Of a stretch of 64,000 nt of DNA, positions 58,271-64,000 are shown piece after piece. The notes below the pieces were generated by a model. It was not told where the DNA came from. It worked only from the letters and a program-made list of their open reading frames with translations, and did no database searches. Origin of the DNA: Hydrocarboniphaga daqingensis (GTDB lineage: Bacteria; Pseudomonadota; Gammaproteobacteria; Nevskiales; Nevskiaceae). The position numbers and the translations under genes are program-made. The stretch lies in the NCBI RefSeq assembly GCF_900129825.1, contig NZ_FQWZ01000005.1, positions 62,001 to 126,000 on the forward strand, in the 5' to 3' direction. Numbering within the stretch: position 1 is the stretch's first letter; each line of letters starts with the position of its first letter.

Positions 58271-59200
58271 TCAGCTGCGGGCAAGCGTCAGCGCCTGCTG
58301 CAGATTGGCGGCATCGTCGAGGGCCAGCGACTGCAGGCCGTCGGCGATCCGCTTGTTGAGTCCCGTCAGCACCGAGCCGGGACCGCATTCCAGAAACGCG
58401 CCGACGCCATCGGCATGCAGCGCGCGGATCGTTTGGGTCCAGCGGACCGGTCGGTAGAGTTGTTCTTTCAGCGCTTGCCGAATCTCGTCCGGCGCGACGC
58501 GCGCCTTGGCATCCAGATTATGGAAGACCGGAATGGCAGGCGGTTGAACGGACGTTTGATCAAGCCGCTCCGCCAGCGCATCGGCGGCGTTGCGCATCAG
58601 CGAGCAGTGCGACGGCACCGAGACCGGCAGACGCTTGACCAATTTGGCGCCATTGGCCTTGCCGTTGGCCTGCAGCCAGTCCAGAGCGGCCGCATCACCG
58701 GCGACGACGACCTGCCCCGGCGAGTTGTAATTGACCGGCTCAAGCACGCCATCCCCCGGATAGCGCGCGCATAGGGCCTCGATCTGTTCGTCGTCGAGCC
58801 CCAACACGGCGGCCATGCCGCCCGTGCCTTCGGGAACGGCGGCCTGCATCAACTGGCCGCGCAGTTCGACCAACTTCAAGGCGTCGGCGAAACGCAGGCT
58901 GCCCGCGGCCACCAGCGCGGTGTACTCACCTAGACTGTGCCCAGCCAGCGCGGTCGGAGATGGCGGCTCCTGCTTGCGCCAGACGCGCCATAGCGCGATG
59001 CCGGCCGCCAGCAGCGCTGGCTGCGTGCGCTCGGTGCGGTTGAGTTCTTCGGCCGGGCCTTCGCCCACCAGTTTGGCCACATCCCAACCGAGCACGTCGG
59101 AGGCTTCGCGGAATGTGGGCTCGATTTCGGTGACGGCATGCTTGCCCAGCATCCCGACGGCCTGCGAACCCTGGCCAGGAAACAACAACGCATACTTCAT
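58271..59200 (-). CDS. fabD: Malonyl-CoA:ACP transacylase
   Basis: 309 residues from an ATG after GGGAGAGC; the longer reading has no ribosome site. The nucleophile is S89 in GHSLGEY and the catalytic His is H198 in VPSHCSLM; FPGQGSQ is at the N-terminus. It loads malonyl groups onto ACP. It is the first gene of the fab run here, so fabH and plsX, which usually precede it, are encoded elsewhere. Confidence 0.96.
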   Translation of the reverse strand: MKYALLFPGQGSQAVGMLGKHAVTEIEPTFREASDVLGWDVAKLVGEGPAEELNRTERTQPALLAAGIALWRVWRKQEPPSPTALAGHSLGEYTALVAAGSLRFADALKLVELRGQLMQAAVPEGTGGMAAVLGLDDEQIEALCARYPGDGVLEPVNYNSPGQVVVAGDAAALDWLQANGKANGAKLVKRLPVSVPSHCSLMRNAADALAERLDQTSVQPPAIPVFHNLDAKARVAPDEIRQALKEQLYRPVRWTQTIRALHADGVGAFLECGPGSVLTGLNKRIADGLQSLALDDAANLQQALTLARS

Positions 59201-59270
59201 CTGGTCTTGCTCTCCCAAAGCGGTCGTTGCCGCGATATCGAATGCGATTACCGTAATTCTGGCGATGCCC

Positions 59271-59894
59271 TCAGCTTGCCGGCCGTCTCGCAATCCGCGC
59301 GCGGCCCGCGTCAAGCGCGGCGTACAGCGCGGCGGCCAAAGCGCCAAACAAGTGGGATTCGGTGACGACATGTCCCCCGATCGCCGATTCATCAGACAGC
59401 GGCGCGCCCGCGATCTGCTCGAACACCAGCTTGCCAATCAAAAACGCGAGGCATCCCATACTTACCAGGTCGCGCTGGCGAACCTGTGGCAACAAGCCCA
59501 GCACAAACAGACCGTGGATGACGCCCGACATGCCAACGTAGCGGGACAATCCCGGCGTGTATCCGTAGAGGCACAGCGACATCAAGATACCAATGAAGGC
59601 GACCCGCGCCAGCAGCGTCAGTACCCGGATTCGCTCGGGACACAACAACACCAGAACGACGAGCCCCAGTTCGTTGAGAAACCAGTGGTACCAGCCCAAG
59701 TGAACAAAATTGGCGGTCAGCAGCCGCCACCACTGCCCTGCTTCGATGGCCGTCCGATCAAAGCCGAATAGCGCTCGGACGGGCGCACCGCCCAGTTCGG
59801 TCAGCAACAACAGGGCCATCAGCAACAGCGGCGCCCGCCAGACGGCCACGGCGAACGCCGGCATCGCGGCGTTGTCAGAAGCCTTTGTTATCAT
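59271..59894 (-). CDS. rrtA: Rhombosortase (rhomboid-family intramembrane protease)
   Basis: 207 residues with about six helices. The serine protease dyad is S123 in GMSGVIHG and H181 in TESHLFGALAA; the upstream HLGWYHWFLNELGL carries the oxyanion-type His and Asn. The short, rhomboid-only size fits rhombosortase, which cleaves GlyGly-CTERM tails of proteins sent out by type II secretion. It is divergent from the gsp pseudopilin operon and downstream of nothing in the fab cluster. Confidence 0.8.
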   Translation of the reverse strand: MITKASDNAAMPAFAVAVWRAPLLLMALLLLTELGGAPVRALFGFDRTAIEAGQWWRLLTANFVHLGWYHWFLNELGLVVLVLLCPERIRVLTLLARVAFIGILMSLCLYGYTPGLSRYVGMSGVIHGLFVLGLLPQVRQRDLVSMGCLAFLIGKLVFEQIAGAPLSDESAIGGHVVTESHLFGALAAALYAALDAGRARIARRPAS

Positions 59895-59932
59895 CCTGTG
59901 CTAACTCCAGCGACTCAACGGCAAAACACTCT

Positions 59933-60436
59933 ATGAGCATCATTGACCGGACGCGCTCAGGCGCAGCCCGCCTGAACCCTGCCTCTCGCCTTGCGCGCTC
60001 CGCTCACCCGACCCGGATGCACGGCTTCACCCTAATCGAGATCATGGTCGTGGTCGTGATTCTCGGCATCCTTGCCGCCGTCGTCGTGCCCCGCATTATG
60101 GACAGGCCGGATGATGCCCGCATCGTCAAGGCCAAGCAGGACGTTCGCGCACTCGAATCGGCGCTCAAGCTCTACAAGCTCGACAACTTCGTCTACCCGA
60201 GCACGCAGCAGGGACTCGAAGCGTTGGTCGCACCCCCGACCGGTGAGCCGCTGGCCAAAAACTGGAAGAAGGACGGCTACCTGAGCAAGATGCCGAATGA
60301 TCCCTGGGGCAATCCGTATCAGTACCTGTCCCCCGGTGTGAAAAGCGAAATCGATATCTTCTCGCTGGGCTCGGACAACCGCCCGGGTGGCGAAGGTGCC
60401 GCCGCCGACATCGGCAACTGGAATCTGGACGGCTAA
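59933..60436 (+). CDS. gspG: Type II secretion major pseudopilin GspG
   Basis: 167 residues from the ATG at 59933; an ATG at 60017 would leave only a three-residue leader before the cleavage site. The prepilin site is G^FTLIEIMVVVVILGILAAV, cleaved and methylated by GspO. C-terminal motifs SDNRPGGEGAAADIGNWNL bind calcium in this family. It forms the pseudopilus shaft. First gene of a run gspG-H-I-J-K-L. Confidence 0.95.
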   Translation: MSIIDRTRSGAARLNPASRLARSAHPTRMHGFTLIEIMVVVVILGILAAVVVPRIMDRPDDARIVKAKQDVRALESALKLYKLDNFVYPSTQQGLEALVAPPTGEPLAKNWKKDGYLSKMPNDPWGNPYQYLSPGVKSEIDIFSLGSDNRPGGEGAAADIGNWNLDG

Positions 60437-60463
60437 GCGCGCGGCCACGGCTCGGTCACCGGC

Positions 60464-61075
60464 ATGCGGCATCAGAGGCGGGACCACGGCTTTACGCTGA
60501 TCGAGATCATGGTCGTCATGGTCGTGATCGGCATCTTGGCGACCTTTCTAAGCCTGTCAATCGGCAACCGCGCGATCGACGACCGCCTTGAGGTTGAAGC
60601 TCGCCGGATGCAGCAACTGGTGCAGTTCGCGGCCGAACAAGCGCAGATACAAGGCACCGAGATCGGCATCCGCACGACCACCGAGGGATTCGAGTTTCTG
60701 GCCATGGACAACAACGGTCTGTGGCAGAGCGTCGATGAAGGCATGCTGCGGCCACGCGCCATCGTCGAGCCGTTCTACGTCGAACTGCAGGTCGAAGGCC
60801 AGAAAGTCTCACCGGTCGCCGTCGATCGTTTGAAGGAACGCGAACAGCGCGAAGAAGACCGCAAACAGGACGCCGATCAAGCCGACGACGACGCGCGTCT
60901 TGAACTCGACAGCAAGCCCAAAAATCGCCCGCAACCGCAGGTTTTTCTGCTGTCGAGCGGAGATGCAACCGCATTTACGCTGGACCTGAAGCTCAAAGGT
61001 TTTCCGAGCTACTATCGTCTCGACTGCGACGTACTGACGCGCTGCAAACTCGACCGGCAACTGGAGCGCAGCTGA
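60464..61075 (+). CDS. gspH: Minor pseudopilin GspH with charged insert
   Basis: 203 residues. The prepilin site is HG^FTLIEIMVVMVVIGILA. Around residues 124-155 it has a highly charged, probably coiled stretch (LKEREQREEDRKQDADQADD...KPKNRP) not expected in the core pseudopilin fold, which resumes afterwards (FLLSSGDATAFTLDL). It is a minor pseudopilin near the pseudopilus tip. Two bases separate it from gspI. Confidence 0.9.
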   Translation: MRHQRRDHGFTLIEIMVVMVVIGILATFLSLSIGNRAIDDRLEVEARRMQQLVQFAAEQAQIQGTEIGIRTTTEGFEFLAMDNNGLWQSVDEGMLRPRAIVEPFYVELQVEGQKVSPVAVDRLKEREQREEDRKQDADQADDDARLELDSKPKNRPQPQVFLLSSGDATAFTLDLKLKGFPSYYRLDCDVLTRCKLDRQLERS

Positions 61076-61077
61076 CG

Positions 61078-61464
61078 ATGTCGCCGCGTCGCGCCACCGG
61101 CTTTACGCTGGTCGAAGTGCTCGTCGCCGTCGCGGTCCTGGCCTTGGCGCTGGGCGCGGTCATTACCGGCATGGCGCGCTTCACCAGCAACGCCGGCTAC
61201 TTGCGGCAGAAGACGATCGCCGTCTGGGTTGCCCACAACCGCCTGACCGAGATCGAGTTGCAGAAGTCTTGGCCCGACATCGGCAAATCCAACGGCGAAA
61301 CCGAGATGGCGGGCGCGACCTGGCGCTGGCAGGTCGAAGTCAAAACCACGCAGGACGACAAATTGCGCCGCGTGGACCTGGAAGTGCTGGCACCCAAAGC
61401 CGGAAACAGCACGCAGAACGACGCGGTCATCGCATCGGTTTCCAGCTTCGTGGCCGAACGATGA
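61078..61464 (+). CDS. gspI: Minor pseudopilin GspI
   Basis: 128 residues. TG^FTLVEVLVAVAVLALALGA is the prepilin site; WRWQVEVKTTQDDKLRRVDL is the usual GspI C-terminal strand region. Part of the GspI-J-K tip complex. Its stop overlaps gspJ (ATGA). Confidence 0.94.
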   Translation: MSPRRATGFTLVEVLVAVAVLALALGAVITGMARFTSNAGYLRQKTIAVWVAHNRLTEIELQKSWPDIGKSNGETEMAGATWRWQVEVKTTQDDKLRRVDLEVLAPKAGNSTQNDAVIASVSSFVAER

Positions 61465-62219
61465 GCGCCACTGGAACACCGACGCGGCAGCGTGGATTCA
61501 CGCTGCTGGAAGTGATCATCGTCGTGCTGATTTTCGCAATCATGTCGGCGATGGCCTACGGCGGTCTGAACAGCGTGCTGAAGACGCGCGTGGCCGTCGA
61601 AGCCTCGATGCAGCGCACCGCCGATCTGCAGCGCGCCTACATGCGCATGCGCACCGATTTCCAGAACTTGGCGATTCGCCCGATCCGCGACAATTTCGGC
61701 GACACGCAGCCAGCGCTGCTGGGATCGAGAGACAACGTTGTCGAGTTCACGCGAGGTGGATGGCGCAACCCGCTGTACCTGCCGCGCAGCAGTTTCGAAC
61801 GCGTCGCTTACCGACTCACCGACCATAAGCTCGAACGCGCCAGCTACCGGGTGCTAGACCGCGCCCAGGATTCCGAGCCGGTCCGCATTCCGCTGCTCGA
61901 CAACATCGACGACTTCAAGCTGCGCTATATGGATGAGTCGCGCGAGTGGGTCGAACAATGGCCGGTGCAGAATGCGAGCAACTCATCGGGCAACGCGACT
62001 GATCCGAAACCGCCGCTGGCCGTCGAGTTGACGCTGGTGACCAAGGACCTCGGCGAGTTGCGCTTCGTGTTCAAGCCGGGTTCCAACCCCGTTCCACAAG
62101 GCCTTAACACCGTGGCGCCCCCAACCGGCGGCACGGGTGACACCGGCAATGGCGCCGGATCGCCTCCGCCCTCCGATCCCGACCCAGCACCGGCGCCCGA
62201 TGCACAGCCCAGCGAATAA
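61461..62219 (+). CDS. gspJ: Minor pseudopilin GspJ with Pro/Gly-rich tail
   Basis: 252 residues. Prepilin site RG^FTLLEVIIVVLIFAIMSAM; SFERVAYRLTDHKLERASYR marks GspJ. After LRFVFKPG a disordered tail of about 45 residues (PPTGGTGDTGNGAGSPPPSD...) is unusual for the family and overlaps the gspK start in the DNA by 20 bases. Confidence 0.92.
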   Translation: MSATGTPTRQRGFTLLEVIIVVLIFAIMSAMAYGGLNSVLKTRVAVEASMQRTADLQRAYMRMRTDFQNLAIRPIRDNFGDTQPALLGSRDNVVEFTRGGWRNPLYLPRSSFERVAYRLTDHKLERASYRVLDRAQDSEPVRIPLLDNIDDFKLRYMDESREWVEQWPVQNASNSSGNATDPKPPLAVELTLVTKDLGELRFVFKPGSNPVPQGLNTVAPPTGGTGDTGNGAGSPPPSDPDPAPAPDAQPSE

Positions 62220-63168
62220 GCGGCCCGCCGGGCAACGCGGCATCGCGCTGATTACCGCGTTGCTGATCGTATCGCTGGCCGTGATCGCTGCGACCGCGGT
62301 GCTCAGTGCCGGCAGCCTGGCGATACAGCGTACGGCGACCTTGCAGGAAACCGAGAAGTCCTGGTGGTATGCCGTTGGCGTCGAGTCTTGGGTGACGACG
62401 ATCCTGGCGCGCGATGCGCGCCAGAACAAATACGACGCGCTGAACGACATCTGGGCGCAGCCGGTGGACTTTCTCCCCGTCGAGCAAGGATTTTTGAGCG
62501 GCCGCATCGTCGATCTTCAGGGTCGCTTCAATCTGAACAATTTCGCGGTCGCGGACCCGGCCACGTTCAAGCAATGGCAGGACATCTTCACGCGGCTGTT
62601 CGAGCAACTGAAGCTGGAGCCGCAGTTGGCGCGCCCAATCTCGGAGGCCGTACGCGACTGGATCGATACCGACCAGGATCCGACGCCCTACGACGGCGCC
62701 GAAGACAATGAGTACCTGTCGGCCCGCGCGCCGGCATTACCGCATCGTGCAGCCAATCGACTGATGATGAGCGTCACCGAGTTGATGGCAGTCAAGGGCA
62801 TGACCCGCGAGATCTATCAGGCGCTGCTGCCCTACGTCAGCGCACTGCCACTCAGCGATACGACGATCAACGTCAATACGGCGCCCGAGCCTTTGTTAAG
62901 GGCGCTGACGCTCAAGCCAAGCGCGGCATTCGAGGAGTTCATTCGCGAGCGCGTGCAGAAACCAGCGGAAACCAAGAGCGAGCTGACCAGCACTCAAGTA
63001 CTGGTTGCTCAAGATGCCGATCCGGCTCGATACGACATCAGCAGCCGGTTCTTCCAGCTGCGTGCCGAGGCCGCTATCGGCAATTCTCGTGTGGCACTAT
63101 ATGCGCTGATTTTCCGCCCTTCGCAGGGCGTGCCTCTAGTGCTGTCCCGCACTACCGACAGCGAATAA
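62200..63168 (+). CDS. gspK: Minor pseudopilin GspK
   Basis: 322 residues from the ATG inside gspJ. Prepilin-like site RG^IALITALLIVSLAVIA lacks the Glu5 of other pseudopilins, as is normal for GspK. The LQGRFNLNNF, AVRDWIDTDQDPTPYDGAED and TINVNTAPEPLLRALT blocks are diagnostic. It caps the pseudopilus tip with GspI and GspJ. Confidence 0.95.
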   Translation: MHSPANKRPAGQRGIALITALLIVSLAVIAATAVLSAGSLAIQRTATLQETEKSWWYAVGVESWVTTILARDARQNKYDALNDIWAQPVDFLPVEQGFLSGRIVDLQGRFNLNNFAVADPATFKQWQDIFTRLFEQLKLEPQLARPISEAVRDWIDTDQDPTPYDGAEDNEYLSARAPALPHRAANRLMMSVTELMAVKGMTREIYQALLPYVSALPLSDTTINVNTAPEPLLRALTLKPSAAFEEFIRERVQKPAETKSELTSTQVLVAQDADPARYDISSRFFQLRAEAAIGNSRVALYALIFRPSQGVPLVLSRTTDSE

Positions 63169-63187
63169 GCCCAGACCCCACATCCAC

Positions 63188-64000
63188 GTGCGCGAGATCT
63201 TCTACATCCGCCTTCCGTCCGGCGTATCCGCCGGCGACCTCGCCGAAGCGCCCGTGGACTACGGCGCCGCCCCGACCGAAGGGACGGCGCTGATCGACGC
63301 CCAGCGCGCGCCTTTGTCGCAGGCGCTGGACCACGCCGGCAGCCGTCGCATCGTGCTGATCGTGCCGGCCGCCGACGTGCGGTTGGCATCGGTCAGCGTG
63401 CCGGCGCGTCAGCCGGCCAAGGTGCTCGCAGCGGCTCCGTACCAGCTCGAAGACCAGCTCGCCGACGACGTCGAGACGCTGCATTTTGCGATCGGCGCCC
63501 GGCAGAGCGATGGCAGCAATCCGGTGGCCGTCGTTGCGCGTCGCCAGATGGATCGTTGGCTCGCACCGCTGCTGGAGCGCGGCCTGAAAGCCGACGCGGT
63601 CTATCCGGAGTCGCTGGCGCTGCCGCATGAAGTCGACGAAGGGGCCTGGACCGCGCTGATCGAGGCCGAGCAAGTGGTCGTGCGCAGCGGCGCCTACTCC
63701 GGTTTCAGCTGTTCGCCGGATGATCTGAGTTTGTACCTGCAGATGGCCGACCCGGAGCGCAGCCGCCCGCTACGCCTGTTGACTCTTGCCAGCGCCGATC
63801 TCGACTTCAGCCGTATCGACTGGCCGCTTGAACTCAGGCCCGGCTACTCCAGCGCGCTTGATGCCTTCAGCCGCCATCTGCAACCGGCACTGAGCATCAA
63901 TCTGCTGCAAGGCGCGTATTCGCAAAGCCCTTCGCTGCAGCGGCACTGGCTGCCGTGGCGACCGGCCGCCGCCCTCGCTGCGGCCTGCCTCTTGGTGGCA
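63188..64000 (+). CDS. gspL: Type II secretion protein GspL (3' end outside window)
   Basis: The first 271 residues from a GTG 19 bases after gspK; no clear ribosome site. The cytoplasmic actin-like domain (FYIRLPSGVSAG, VLAAAPYQLEDQLADDVETL, HFAIGARQSDG) is present, and the start of the membrane helix (PAAALAAACLLVA) reaches the right edge. GspL ties the GspE ATPase to the inner-membrane platform with GspM. Confidence 0.92.
   Translation, partial: MREIFYIRLPSGVSAGDLAEAPVDYGAAPTEGTALIDAQRAPLSQALDHAGSRRIVLIVPAADVRLASVSVPARQPAKVLAAAPYQLEDQLADDVETLHFAIGARQSDGSNPVAVVARRQMDRWLAPLLERGLKADAVYPESLALPHEVDEGAWTALIEAEQVVVRSGAYSGFSCSPDDLSLYLQMADPERSRPLRLLTLASADLDFSRIDWPLELRPGYSSALDAFSRHLQPALSINLLQGAYSQSPSLQRHWLPWRPAAALAAACLLVA

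Overview
High-GC bacterial chromosome segment. The right third carries the usual proteobacterial housekeeping order fabD-fabG-acpP-fabF-pabB-mltG-tmk-holB-pilZ, a long dksA and a type II secretion pseudopilin operon (gspG to gspL) beside a rhombosortase. This points to a Gammaproteobacterium, perhaps a Nevskiales- or Steroidobacter-like lineage; the exact taxon is a guess. I see no tRNA, rRNA, CRISPR array, transposase, integrase or phage gene.

1-19.5 kb is a dense accessory metabolic region that looks like sterol or steroid processing. It holds a KshA-like Rieske oxygenase cut by the left edge, a LuxR-type regulator, a DUF1329 exported protein, two cytochromes P450, an adrenodoxin-type ferredoxin, an aldehyde dehydrogenase, an SDR, a beta-hydroxyacid dehydrogenase-type oxidoreductase, a PQQ dehydrogenase lipoprotein, a KstD-like flavoprotein, a TetR regulator, a second Rieske oxygenase of DAF-36/Neverland type and an esterase-like lipoprotein. 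Two membrane proteins resemble eukaryotic sterol isomerases: a clear cycloeucalenol cycloisomerase homologue (15093-15980) and a likely EXPERA/emopamil-binding-type protein (8502-9014). A 20-bp dyad, AACATT-N8-AATGTT, occurs in three promoter regions of this cluster and may define its regulon.

19.5-28.9 kb is a metal and oxyanion block. It contains a His-rich small protein and a CzcCBA-type RND efflux system, then a chromate module (chrA and a Tat-type Fe/Mn superoxide dismutase divergent from chrB) with a perfect 16-bp operator-like palindrome in the shared promoter.

28.9-45 kb is a second catabolic or lipid-modifying region: a 3-beta-HSD-like extended SDR with its TetR regulator, a metallo-beta-lactamase-fold protein with a degenerate metal site, another SDR, two AraC regulators, two histidine-box desaturases/hydroxylases, a PadR-nitronate monooxygenase pair and a large molybdopterin oxidoreductase. 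A PepSY/DUF3325-type iron-reductase-like trio and a DUF3047 protein are embedded in it.

45-51.5 kb holds an RMD1/DUF155-like protein, a PHP-phosphoesterase plus beta-propeller lipoprotein, a DksA with a roughly 240-residue Lys/Ala/Pro histone-like tail, and a two-cNMP-domain plus rhodanese protein. 51.5-64 kb is the fatty acid, folate, cell-wall and replication operon, followed by rhombosortase and the gsp operon, which runs off the right edge inside gspL.
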